A stretch of DNA of 64,000 nucleotides from positions 3,902,022 through 3,966,021 of the forward strand of contig CM041202.1 of NCBI GenBank assembly GCA_023078555.1, given 5' to 3'. The notes under the pieces are model-generated. The model was not told the origin of the DNA, searched no databases, and saw nothing but the letters and a program-made list of their open reading frames with translations. Of this stretch, positions 42,908 to 56,200 are shown one piece after another. Both the position numbers and the translations under genes were made by a program. Source of the stretch: Ulva prolifera (Eukaryota > Chlorophyta > Ulvophyceae > Ulvales > Ulvaceae). Numbering within the stretch: position 1 is the stretch's first letter; every line of letters begins with the position of its first letter.

Positions 42908-44254
42908 TCAATTTTTCATGGCCCATGTGAGGTACGATAGTGTAGATATCATACTTGGCACGAAATCTGTAACGGCATCCATGAGATCTTTCTTAGCCAC
43001 ACAAGACCTCTCGCGAGAACATTTAGTCCTGCGCATAGCAATGCGAGATGCTTCTTTGTAAACACCTTTGAGTTCCGAACAAGTCCAGCCTTCAGAAATG
43101 GACAACAAACCATGAAATTCCAAATTGTCGTTGCATGGCATGCTTTCTGTGCAAGAACTTAGAATTGCAAGCCTGCTACATGTGTCCGGGGGTGGGACAT
43201 ATATTCTTGAATCGAACCTGCCTGGCCGTAACAACGCATTATCAATTCTCCAAGGCTTGTTTGTTGTGGCAATGACAATAATACCTGCACAACTTGCAGT
43301 CAACCTCGTTAGCCTCTGAAATCATGCACATATCTACCGAGTGCATGGCCACATATACAACGGCATAGGGTCCATCAATATAGAATGCACATCCGTCACA
43401 CAACCAAATTGACAGTCACCACTCTACCTGAGCCAAGCTTGCATAAAGTACAATGAACACGAAGCATCGCGTGGAATGATGACCTGCAGCTACTTCGAGG
43501 CCATCCAGCTCCATCAACATGGTGGCTAGCAAAGATGAATTGCGTGCTTGTGACAAGTCCATGTTGCGTGCTTCAAAAAGCATGTCTAAGTCATCAAATA
43601 GCAAAATCGTAGGTGCCGCAAGCCGGGCATGCCTAAAAGTGTGGCTCAATGCGGATTCTCCTACTCCTACATACCTACACCAAAAGCAAGATGGCGTTAT
43701 CCATGCAATGTGAAGAAGCTGCTACCAACGAATCTGCAATCTGACGTCATGCAGATTACCGATTCTGGGAGTGGAAGGCATGTACAAACATTAATCACTA
43801 TCTGGCAGCGGCAGATAGAACCATACATCGAGTGTAATTGGGCAGCAGATAGTGTTATCAAGTTGAACTTGCAGAAAGCTGCTATGCCATGGGCCAAAGA
43901 GGTCTTGCAGCATCCTGATGGCCCATACAATAGAACGCCTTTGGGCACCTTTGCCCCAAGCCTCGCAAAAGTGCTTGAGTGAAGGAAAGGCCACTGTACT
44001 GCTTGCATCACCTGCCTCTTCACAACCTGAACCGGTTGGACACATTGTCAAAATAAAAGGCAGGATGATCAATGTCTCCCTTGTGCATTTACAGAAGGGA
44101 AGTAACATTCCGAGTAGCCTTGTATTGCTTCCCACATGTTTTGTGGAGCGTCAGCATACATGCTCCTCAGAAGCGTGGGTGCCCTAGACATCATAACTGC
44201 ACTGAAATCTTCCGTAGTAACCTGAGCTAATTCTATAGCCGATTCTGTACCTAC
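42908..44254 (-). CDS. AFG2B: AFG2B-like D2 ATPase exons (four)
   Basis: 44254-44093 is the inter-domain linker (TESAIELAQVTTEDFSAVM), acceptor TTGCAG, donor TCT|GTAAAT. 44026-43822 runs from VVKRQVMQAVQWPF to Walker A GPSGCCKTSLA. 43666-43484 covers GVGESALSHTFRHARLAAPT, Walker B ILLFDDLD and MLMELDGLE. 43284-42908 has sensor 1 IATTNKPW, the Arg finger region LLRPGRFDSRIYVPPPD, and the C-terminal helices ending in TWAMKN. Introns are 66, 155 and 199 bp with GT-AG ends. Oddities: the second Pro of Walker A is Ser, the residue before Lys is Cys, and the Walker B Glu is Asp. Confidence 0.88.
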
Positions 44255-47200
44255 CTGCAATCCATTCCGTAAAGGCTTTGCCAATCAGGCATTGTCCGTT
44301 GTCCAGGTGACCATTTGAAAGGGCGACAAGATCATAAGCATCAAGGTCGTCTCATTTGCACCCAGACGCGTTGAGAACATGTGCTATCAATTGTATCCGA
44401 TCGATCCACTTTATCACAGCAGGTCATCCCTGTCACAGCCGCAAGCCCCATTGGCAGATCTGGCACTTTGACTTGCGCGGAGGGGCCTGTCATCTGTGTC
44501 CAGCCAGCAGTCTGGCTGCCTCTAAAGGCCTGGCACTTGGCCATGGGGAAAGCATTCAAGCCGACTATTATGGCTGTTCGTGTGCAAGCTTGCCAAGTGT
44601 AATCACTTGTTGCATCCTTTGTGCCCTAGCTAGTGCGATCGTATGTGCCGTAGTGCGTCATTGAGTGAATGCAGCACCCCAATACCTACATGTGATTGGA
44701 TCTGCAGAAGTGCTCCTGTGGGCTGCTTTGTTGTTAAAAATTATAACCGAGATTGAATGTAGCACACATGGAGACGAGCATGGCCGGAATGTACGCATGT
44801 CGGCATCAGAGTGGTGTGATCCGGCCAGTGTTTAAAATTTCGTTTTAGTGTACATAGCTTAATAAGCTATAGGAGCCCCTCGGCAGTAATTAAGTAATAG
44901 CTTGCTAAGCTATAGGTCCTGTTCACGGGGAATATTGCAATAGCATAACGCTTGTAGACATAACTACTCAATCACAGTGCCATATCGGCCCTTCCACACA
45001 TCAATAGCATCCACAAACGGGAAGGTCTGTAGGGTGAATAGACGCTGTAGCTTCGCACGCATACATAGCTCCAAGTGCGTGTCCAGCCGGTTCCTACGCT
45101 TATTCTTCAAGAAGTCCATTGCTGAGAAGCCACGCTCATCTGTGCTGTCATTGTCGAACTACTAGTGGCGCTCGGTTCAAAGAGATTGGTAAAGCACGCA
45201 TACTGATGGTCCAGAAGATTCAATTTTGCTCGTTTCTTAGCTGGTACTGCTATATCTATTGCTTCCGACTGCTGCACATCATCGTCAGCACTGGCAACAG
45301 GCTGCTCATCGGGTGCACGAATTGCGCCCACGCTGTCGTCTACATCAGCTTCAATGACATCCACAAGTCCGTCTATGCGCTTGCTAAACAGACCTTTAGT
45401 CGCATAATGCTTGGGCAGCTTGGTTTTAGGCGGACGACCTGCCATTGCTAGCCAGGATGCGGGATGCAACAGCAGCCAGCACACCAGCACTTGGAGTGAG
45501 AAGCGATTGTCGGAAGGCTGAATGCATTTCGCAATCGCTTAGCAAGCTATAAGATGTCGCGTGAAATAAATTTTCGCTCGCTTCGCTCGCCATAACGGGG
45601 GTGTCATAATTAGGGTTTATAGCTTAACTTGACTTCAATTTTAATTTTATCGCTTATAAGCGATTTATCGCTGAAATTTTAAACACTGGATCCGGCTCCG
45701 TCAAACCTTGGGGGCACGCCACAAAACGTAGGCCCCAGAACCAGTGAATTTCTTACAAGCGATATATAGTTTACAGGCGATAAAATAAGAATCTCGGAGG
45801 CGAAATATGCGAAAAATCGGCACTTTCAGGCCCCTTCATCGCGAGCGAAGCGAGCGATAGATGAATGCCAACACTCACATATCGCGAGCGAAGCGAATGC
45901 CGAAATAACAAACGCGGTGCACAATCGCTTGCCTCTGCCACGGTAGTTCCGCTTCAGCGAGATGTAGGCTAAGTAGCTGGAGTGAACAACATTGTTGTCG
46001 TGACGCTGCGGGCAGAGATGGGACGCCCCAAGCAGTCCACGCTGCATGGCCAAAATAGTACAGACATCCGGATGCCAATCCATAACCTCCCAACTAAAAC
46101 AAGCAGTTTATACTTTTGATTGTTGCAATCGCTTACTTAGAGGTGGGTACTAAAAGCGTGGGAAAACCGCTGCTCAAAACGGTCAGAACACATACGTGAC
46201 ATCCATAACAGGATTAGTGACGAAAGTGTATTCTTTGCTTGCACGGGCATAAAATTCATTTGTAGCTCGAGAGAGTCATATGGTGGAGCGAAAACGAAGC
46301 AACCCTTGAAACTACCAGCACATAATTGCTCCATCTCTGAAGCAGGAGTGGGTGATCCCTGATCTCCGGATGTAGTGGTGTGCCCAACAATCGGAAACCT
46401 TTGAGCAGATGCGGAGAAAAAGTTTGGCGATGTATTCGACATGATGCACTCAAGTGAGGAAAGGCCTTTGACACAAAACAGGGTTCTCACAATGGCAAGC
46501 TGACGTCACTGAATTTTGCGTTCCCTGTGGGCTTGTACCAATGACTGCAACCTGGAAGCATTCTCTGACATTGGCACTTGTGGACGCGATCGCGCATTCG
46601 GTGTTGTCATCAGTCACTAGGTCGAAGAGCCGAGGCCCCGTAAATCAAACCAACCCATAAGATATAATGCTAGTCAATATTCCTATTTCGGCGATACATG
46701 GCTTAGTAGCAAAAGAATTAATAATTGAAGTCCAACTTGAGCGATGAAAGATAATTATGAAACGCCCACATGCGAGCAAAGCGTTCACGCAATGTCTTAC
46801 GGCTTGCTAAGCAATCGCGAACCGAAGTGTAGCGGGTCGATCATCGCTTGGCAATTCACTCGTTGGGATTCTAGTTGATGCCCCTTGCTTGGTAGCAATG
46901 GCCAGTCACGCGTCCAGTGCCAAGCTGCACAAGCACTATCCGACCCGAGGCCTGTTCAGGGGGGTCTGCACTCGGGACATGCACACGTCCACCTGGAACG
47001 CGAGCCACTCAGACATCGCCCAGGGCCCTGGGCGGTGTCTATGGATTCACAACAACATACTGAATGCACACAGGCGGTCGTCTCACGTCGCTGGGCGAAA
47101 GCAGCCTTTTCGTCAAAAAGCGTATGCATGCCTGGGCAGAATGACCCATTTCGCCCAGGGAGCGCCTACAGCACCCAGCGCGTGCCCAGAGCACGCCCAG

Positions 47201-50200
47201 TGAGCCTAGGACACCCTTATTATGTTTTTTTCACCAGTGGGACGTCATCTTTGATGTTATCGATTGCTGTGGAATGCGTCCTAGCCGTTGTGACTTGTGC
47301 GGTCACGTATTGTCACATGTAGGCAGCTGCTCTGCGCGATTAGAGCGCAATGAAGAATCAATACAAGTGTTTTTCACTCTTGGGGATGGGTTGCTTTGTC
47401 GCTCTGCGGTTGGTTGCTTCAGCGGCTCTGACCCCATTTCGTTCTGGCGTGTCCCGTACATGGCATGGTATACAACAACAGGCTTCAATAGGCGTGCATG
47501 CTTGAATTATGGTACATTCGGGATACCTTCAACGATACCGACAGCTGTGATCGAGGCTGATCAAGCGGCTGTCCACACGATGAAGGTCACTGTATTGACA
47601 CCACATGGATGCAACTGGCCTGGTTGATACATCTGCCATGTTTGTCGAAAATGACAGTATCATTTAGTTGCATCTAGATTGTATTGCAAGCGATGTCACA
47701 TCTGAAGGATGCCAGTCAGGTTATATGCTGATTGCATGGTAGCATTTTGCAAGAGGCAGAACACCGATGCAGTTGACCGTATACTGCTGTGGAAAAGAAT
47801 TCAAAAGAATATTTACGCGAGAAGAACTCAGCATGCACTGTGCGTCACTGTTATGGAATCCTGAACTGCATCCGAGGTGTAGGAAAGCAAGAATGCCTCA
47901 CACAGACTCTTTGTGTGCTTGCATCTGTGACCTGCCACATTACGCCCACTGATGACATCATGATTGACCACGAATCACTCACGTGGATCGGTGCTGGTTG
48001 AAAAGCAATAAGTTATTGCGTAATGCTGAATACATTTGTGTGAAAATTATAATGAACATGCTGTCGCGACCGTCACAGCCGGATTCGCAGCGCCTCCGTG
48101 CCCTCCAAAACGAAGAAGGAGCTGATATACACAGACGAAAATTATGACTGCGATTTGTAGATCGCGCAGGGATCATTCTTGCCGTGGCTTTGATGAGCCG
48201 GTGTACGGCAGCGTACTTTCAATCACTGTGACGGAAGAGCAATGCTGCCTTCCCCACCGAGATTAGAGATCCTGAGCCATCTTGGCTGGTGATTTTTGGT
48301 ATGTGTACGTATATGCTGTGGTCGATTGGAATGATATGTTGCGTTTTTGCTGACACAGCTGTTTTGCGTCTTTGCAAACTCACGAAGTGCAGAAATTGCA
48401 CGCAAGTTCCGGCAGAAACCAACAGCAATGCCAGTCACTTAACTTCACTCAATCGCTGAGTCTGTGGTAGCTAAGCCGGTCTAGGCCGGCGTGGTGTCCG
48501 CTCTCCATGACTGCATCACAGACACGTCGGAAATACCCGCACGACACCGGTTGATAGGTCACTGAACATCGATGAGACATGTTATAGTGTTTTTGGGGTG
48601 TTCTCAACCCACTGTGCTCACTGGGCGTGCGCTGGGCGCCAAACCCGCGTCCATGGGCGAAATCAGCATTTGGGACGAAAACAGGCCTTTCCCTGGGCAC
48701 CTTTCTACGTTTCGCCCAGGGACCACCTGTGTGCATTCAGTATGTTATTGTGAGTCTATAGAAACCGCCCAGGGCCCTGGGCGATGTCTGAGTGGCTCGC
48801 GTTCCCGGTGGACGTGTGCATGGCCCGAGTGCAGACCCCCCTGCCTGTTCGTCAAGCGCCTTGACGCCCGTGCAGATGTCATGGCTGTAGAAGTAGACGA
48901 ATCTACGAATGCTGCACCCTTTAAGCAACCTTCTGCTCATACTGAGAATATGCTCGGTGCGCAATAGCCGGAAAATGAGGAAACCGGGCCATCTTAGAAA
49001 CGCGCGAAATTGAATCTGAAGGACAGTATGTATGCTTTTTTTGCGAATATGTCCTAACCGGTCGCCACAAGTGGAACAGCACTAGCTCAGCCTGCTCGCG
49101 TGAAGTGCATGATCTGCGACGCCCAGCCGGGCACACTGTCGAGTCTCATGCTCAGCAAGTGAGTCTCGACCCTCACCTCGCCGGCACAGCGTATTTGAAG
49201 GCTGTGGATATGGTGATTGAGTTGAAATGCTTAGCAGTTGCAACATTCTGAATCTAGCTAACGTATATAATAGCAAGCAATAGCTTAGGTTACTTCTTTA
49301 CCATCCCACTGGTTACTAAGTAATATCCATTCAAATCAAATCAAAAACACTGATGCTGGCACATTGTGTCAGGCCTGGAAGTTCCGCCAAAGTTGTATTC
49401 ACAGCAGCTTACTCATTGAAGTTGCTTTGTGAACTACCATCCAAAAGAAGCATTTAAAGCGTTGAAGGCCCACATTCCAAATAGCTATTGGATGTGATTC
49501 AGATCTGTTCCTCAAGTAACAGGTGTTGACCGTGTCGCCCTTGCCGTTGTATACTAGCGCTAGCGACTCGGGCATCCCAGACGGCCCCACACTTGACTGC
49601 ATCACTAGGGTATGACGCTTATGCGCGATGACTGCATCACCTACTGAAAAATCTGCTCGATGAAAAAAAAATGACCAAAAATGTAACAATAGGTTTTTGT
49701 AAGCAACGCTTTGGAAATGGGCTGTTTAAAGTGCTTTGGGCGCTTGGAGACTGACTCGTTTTGTGCATTCTTACACTCTTATGGGCCGTAGTTTTAACAT
49801 CTGGGGGGCATGACTTAACGTTAACTAACTAAGCTCAGTTAAATAAAAGTGAAATAGGATTAAAAAAAAAAGCTTGACTTAAAACGTGTTTTAAACTAGT
49901 GTTTTGCTGCTTTACTAGTAAAACTGTTAAACATGTCGAGGAGGCAGTTTCCACACACGCACGGCACACGCACGGCACAAACACGGCACAAACACGTCCA
50001 CAGCAACCTAGACACTGATCAACTTGCTAACGATGGAGATGCTCCTAGGCTGTCAGCCTGTAGGCCACATGCTACAGCACCCTTGGTCTGGCACAGCAGC
50101 TCTTCCTCATACACTTCATCAACAAACCCAAGCAGATTATCCAAGCATCGAATTCGACAACAGCTGCCTCATTATCACCTAGGCAATGGAGGTTCATTCT

Positions 50201-53200
50201 GGTGTACACTGTCGTTGCCAGCGGCCAGCGTACTGTACTTCATTGACCTTCTCTTGGCGGTCAAGTTGTCTCCGAAATTCCACAGCCTCTCTACAGCTGT
50301 AGAGGAGGGCTTCGCAGACATCATTTAAATGGCAGCCTCTCTAGGCCGCGGCAAACGTTTCAACAACACCAAGAGACGCAACATCAGTCGCATTTGGCTT
50401 TCTGCGCAGACTGGAGCCACCAACATCTGCCGAATCAGCCAGATTTGCCTCATCAGAACTTTCAGTCTCTTGCAGAGAGTCAGCAGGACGCTTGTCTTGT
50501 GCCATGTCTGGAAGTTGCTCACTGCCAAATCAACGACCGGTGCACACGTGCTATGGAAACTGACTCCCACAGCATGAGCAAGCGCATAACGGCACAGATT
50601 TAAGTACTAAGAGCCAGCAACAGGTGTGCTGCGAGTATATCATAGCCACCGTGCTTTGCTAATGACATCTGTCCTATGAGGTCAAAGCCATCTGAATACA
50701 GCCCTTTTTGGCTTCAACTTTGACTTTAAAACACTCATAAAGTTAAAATAAATAACTCAAATAAAAGTAAAATGACCTCTTTAAATTGTTGAAATCGAGC
50801 AAAACCGCTTTAACGATCAACAACCTGCTTATTTGCACATACGACCAAAATAAAAGAAATCGTTGGGAGAGCTCCTTACGCCGCATGTACACCCAAAGTC
50901 CTGATATCTTGCGCTGGGTCCTTGCACTACAACAGGGTTGGGTAATCCGGCCCCGCTGAACAAAAATAATTTTTTCGGGCCCAATTCGAAAAACCTGGAT
51001 GAATACCCCGATCTGGTTCGAGCTAAAATGAGCTGCAGTGACAGGTTTAAACGCGTCATGTGATAAAGAACCATGGTTGCGGGCTGTGGCAAGTCTTATG
51101 TTGACAAAGCCGATCTGTGGACATTTGTATGTGTGGCTTAAAACTCGCCATGGACCGGCACATGACCACAGGCACCAAGCGATGCATGATTGCGCAAGAT
51201 TGCACAGCTCATTCTGTTATAATAGAGTGCATGAGCGCAAAACTCGAGATTTGCGTCGAATAGCAATACTGACCGTGTTCTCGTGAAGGAGCTCGCACGG
51301 GTGAAAGCAAGCCTCACTTGGCTCGCGAGCAACGAGAGAAAGCCATAATGCGTCCACAAGTTGCGTTACGTATCAGAACAACCTTTAAAAATTGGTTCAG
51401 ACGCGCGGATGCAGTGAACTTCCGTGTTGTCAGCCTGCAATAAGGCTGCTCACATCCATGCAATAGCAGCAATTGATCGGATTTATTCTGCTGATATCAT
51501 AATTAATCACCTCAAACGCAACACTTTGATTGTCGCACTTCATCAATGTTTCTGGTGTCAATAATGTGGCGTTCATAGCATTTCAAGGGCTTTTGCTCGC
51601 CCAAAATTTTTTAATTGGCGACATCCCCCAGATGAACAATCCTTGTTGGGGTTTGTGCAGCACATCATGATTTATCGAGCCCGATCCCGAAGATCCCGAT
51701 GTCGGGGGATCGGGGCCTCGGGTTGAAGGCCTCGGGATTTGGGGCAACCCTGTGACTCCAGATCACATCAAGCGCCTGACTTGTCAACATCATGATGCGG
51801 TCTCCAACGCCTTCGACAAGCTCGCTGAGGAGCTAGGCCGGTGTTGTGGCCTAGTCAACACCATGTAACATGAGCATGCGCACGTCGGGAACTGTGAGCA
51901 TACTAGACTTTGCAAAGAGATTGAGGACTTATGCCAATGATATGAATGAAGCGCAATGACGTGCTGGCTTCGTTGGCCCATGTTGGTAGAGGCAGACCGA
52001 AGAATGAACCAATTTACAGCTTACCCGGGTCGCTACAGTCCGGGAATTTGGCGACTCCACTCTTGTGGGATCGCCACGCGTATTCTGTCACAATACACCT
52101 TTAGCCACCCATAGCACATGGCACCAAGTACTTGGACTAATAAATACAACAACTTAGCTGCACTACGCGATTATGCATGGATACATGCTTCAACTCTGTA
52201 CCATCTATCAGACGCAGAGGATTTTGGATAATGTTAGGCACATGGCAATACACGACCAACATGACTGATTTCAGCCTTGCCGAAGGGCCTCATCAGATGT
52301 CTGCGTGATTCAAGCAATCAAGCCCGAATCAGATCACGAGTTCCCCTGAGATTCAGCCCTCGAATCTCGGGCCTTGAGCTGTGAAGCAGTTCAGGTTCAG
52401 CACATACAGCAGCATAAACTCTTTGGACTACCTTGACCACCGTAAGCGCTCCTCAACCATTCAGAGTACACCATTCGCGGTCATGCACCACTTGGCCCGG
52501 CGTGGCTCCTCACATAACGGCTTTTTGTACCCTCTTTCATACGCTATATTTGTATGCGCGTCGCGACGTGCAAGGGTCCAGTTGTATAGCGGTATTATCA
52601 CAGGACTGCAACAACCATCAATAAATCATCAATACGTATGCCGAGCGCTTGTTCAAACTGGCATGTTTCGGAGTGATTTGGTGGGGGCGCCCCCCAAACC
52701 TGCATCACCTTTGTCACAAGAGTCTTGTGCTGGACTCTCGCTACATGCGCGTTTGCCTTCCCTGTTATCTCTCATTGTTGCCTAATTAACCCATGATTTG
52801 TGAAGCTTACAGCCCGCTGCATGATCCTCACACAGCATTCACAAACTCCGCTGTCCGGCAACGCCGAGACCTAAACAAGACGCCAGGACCTAAACATTTG
52901 TTGTGATGGCAGTATGCTCGGGTTGCCTGGCAACCCTCTCTTCGCCTGGTTCGCTAGCCCCTGGAGGGCTGACATCTGCATACTTCATGCGTGGAATAAG
53001 GATCAAGTGTACTCACTACATGATCCAATAGCTACTGTACCATTCAGAGCATCCATGTTGTATGCTGACGCCTGTGCGCACCCTTGCTGCATGTATGACG
53101 TGCAGTGTGTCGGGCAGCGCACTGTCACCGGTGCATGACATGAATGTGATGTCGTGCATAGGCATGGCATGCACTGACATGCTCACAGTAGTACCTGCAA

Positions 53201-56200
53201 CAGCTCCCGCCTCCACACTTTACCTTCTTTCCCTCTGTGGTCCACGTCGGCCGCGTTTACTTCTGGGCCTGGATGATGGGCATGCGTGCGCGGCTCCGCG
53301 ATAACACATCGGCCACCCTGGACGGCCTCCTCAACGCTGCCGGCTCCCTCGCAATCTGGCTCGATGCGTCGCATCTCGGCTTTTCGGCTGAGCGCAGAGC
53401 AATTCTGGTCTTCCACCCTGGCATCCTGGAGGACGACTTCTATGCGGGCAGGGATTTGTTTCTACGCCTCCTGGCAGCTGGGTGACGTGGTGTTTGGTGT
53501 GTCCCTAATGCAGCTGTTTTGTAGTCTACTGTGATTGTCTGTCGTTTACCCTGATAAGTTTGGTGTGCTTGGCTGTCCGTCCCCCCCCCCCCCCCCCCCC
53601 CCCTCCTGCCACGAATATTGCCACCTAGGATTTCTTTCTTTTCCTGAGTTTTGTGGGCAGTTGGCCTACTTGGTCATGCGGCTGCTTCCGCACGGGGTGG
53701 AGGTGCTGCGGAGGTGCCTTTGGCATGCATTGCCCACGTTGGTGGGCGGCGTGATGTGCCTTATCCCGTTATCTGATCCCGTGCCGGATTTCTGAGTCCT
53801 GGACGTTTCTTCTAGTCTCAGTCAGTCTCGCTCTAGATTCTGAATACTAGGGAACTTGCGACCAAGTTCGGTGTTGGTTGCTTGAATCACGTAGGTGTCT
53901 GATGAGGCCCTTTGGCAAGGCCGAAACACGTTATGCCAGTCCGTGAAGTTCATGTAATACAGCATCAGCCAGTAAACTTTCTACCTCAGTACATAGTACA
54001 TATGTCAGATACAGCACATAGTATCCATGGGATTTGGTTTGTCCATCAATGGATCCGTGCAACGGAGACCTGTTGCACCAGGAGTCAAGACACATGGAGG
54101 GTGACTTATTTCAAACCCTGCAAGGCCCAGCTACATGAGTACTGTATGGTGGATATGTACGAAACCTGCCACAGGGTGTTCTACTGACCCTCAAACGCAC
54201 CGAGGCTCCAGTGCAATCAATCCAATCCCAGACACTATGGACATGGACATGGACGTGAGCGCCATCATGTCCAGGGGATTCTAGATTCGTACTATCGACC
54301 ACAAGCTTGTGATGTGACGGGACAATTTCAGGAATTCCAAATTTTCTGTCTCCTCGCATGTGCCCCATTCTTCACAACACATGCTGAATGCATAGTCTGT
54401 GTGTTACGTGACGCGACAAAGAGTCATGGAAGCGTCCACTGGGCATGTATATCTGGCCTTGTCAAGCCTGATGGCGGCGGCAGAGGGTGATGGCGGGTGT
54501 TTGTTGGCACTCGTTGTGCCGCATACCACCTCTGGACACCGCGCACCAATGTGACCCATGTCCACCCCTCCGGACGTGGGTCGACACTTGCCGAATGCCA
54601 ATGAAAGTGTAGGGCAGAACAGACTCTGCACTACAATTTTCATGAGTCTTTGTCTTTTCAGTTGCTCTAGAATGGTAGCGTTAGTAGCCACTCTGTTTTC
54701 AGACGCAATTGAGACAACCGATGAACACGCCCTGGGTTCATGGCAGCGTGCTTGCCAACAACCAGTTCAAAGCAGGGATCAAAGCAAGGGTCGAGATCCT
54801 GGCGCTACGATTTAAAATAATTTGATGTTGGAAAATAGCCTCGGATGTGTGCAACTTGTGCATTTGATATTCAGCCACACGAAGCAGATGACATAGATGC
54901 AGATGACATTCAGACATTAGCGGCAGCAGTGCACTGAAATCATGTGTCACCCGGTAGTACCTGCCTGACGAGAAATCCCCATGCCACATTACTGAGCTGT
55001 ACATGACCTGGCACACGAGAATGACCTACCTGTCAAGCATTGTACTCACTTCTCTTCACTTTTACCTACAACTTGCACTGGCAGGATTGCATGGCTTCTT
55101 CACATAGGTATCCCGGATGTTAGTGCAAGAAGCAATAAGCAACAAGGAATTTGATCCTACACAGCACACGTCCTGCAGAATTTTTTTGCAAGTTAATTTT
55201 TTTAAGGTTCAAATGCATGGACCACACCACTGGATTTCGATGAGATGATGCCATGCAAGAGGCCAAATAATTCACACATGCATGATCATGCTGTAACCAT
55301 CCTTCTGTTTCGGAATCCGCCATTCACAGAGATGCTCTTGAAGTACTCATGCAGCTAACACAGTTACTGCCATGCCTGTGATAGTGAGGCAGGGTCATGA
55401 CATCATTGGTCCAGAGTTGAACCCTTATCACTCCCTTGCTTTAAGGCTGACATCTGGCAGCTGAAGGCAGCCAGTGGCAGCTAAAGTGACACTGCGGCGC
55501 CCCAACCATGCTTTCGGACTAGTTTATCTTGACGCAACTACTGTTTACATCGCACACAAATCTTAATTGTGTGAAGATTGCAGAATCCAACATCGAAGAG
55601 GCAGCGGGGCCGACAGGAAAAGTATGGAGGGCCAGCCCTTGGATGAGCTCTGAGAGTCCATCATGTTGATCACGATAACATGGATCAACTTGCCACATTG
55701 CAGCACAGGAAAACGACACAATACATCAGAAACGAATCTCGTCCGAGCAAATGAGTACGAGCAACCACAAACTCTGTATGCAAGACCAATTGATACTCTT
55801 GGGCGTTTGGTGCGCTTGAGAGTTCTGGGGCCACGATGTTGATGATGGGGCAGTGTCCTGCCCTGACAATGCGACACAACACGCCACTTTCAATTTCGAC
55901 CGTCACAATGGCTACGATACGGCACCAGCTTCGCACCCTGTGCCATCGTCCATCTGATGCATGGGAAGTTTTGATACGCACATCGTCCTCAATACGACTT
56001 TGAGCACTGCTGCATCACAACGGGTGATGCAAACCATGGTGTACAAAGTCCACATCTTTCGGTTGATAAACAATACCATTTGAAAATGCCGGTACGAGTC
56101 ACCATGTCACCATACCTACTTTTTTTTGCGCAACTTGCGCCAGTGACAGCAGCTATGCCAGGCAGCAGAGTCTGATACATGCGCGCAACACAAATGCAGG

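Larger units (their letters stand above)
52240..53960. mobile_element. pair of inverted hammerhead-bearing repeats (retroelement class unknown)
   Basis: The ribozymes share upstream sequence (TTGCTTGAATCACG, AGATTC, CTGAAT, GGGAACT) for about 70 bp, in inverted orientation, 1.6 kb apart. Known genomic hammerheads of this kind sit in the terminal repeats of Penelope-like elements or in retrozymes (established). No RT or GIY-YIG domain was found between them, so the class is open. Confidence 0.5.

Noticed and set aside
46137-46490. 117-codon - strand frame in the large intron as an AFG2B exon
   Set aside because: Protein-like, but the D1-to-linker join is complete without it and no family motif is visible.
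50420-50470. CTGATGAGGC on the - strand at 50.45 kb as a hammerhead
   Set aside because: Lacks the GAAA core at the right distance and lies in a hAT-like coding stretch.
50933-51752. CAGGGTTG...CAACCCTG ends as a hAT element
   Set aside because: Flanking 8-mers (CACTACAA and TGACTCCA) do not match and the inverted repeats are only about 8 bp.
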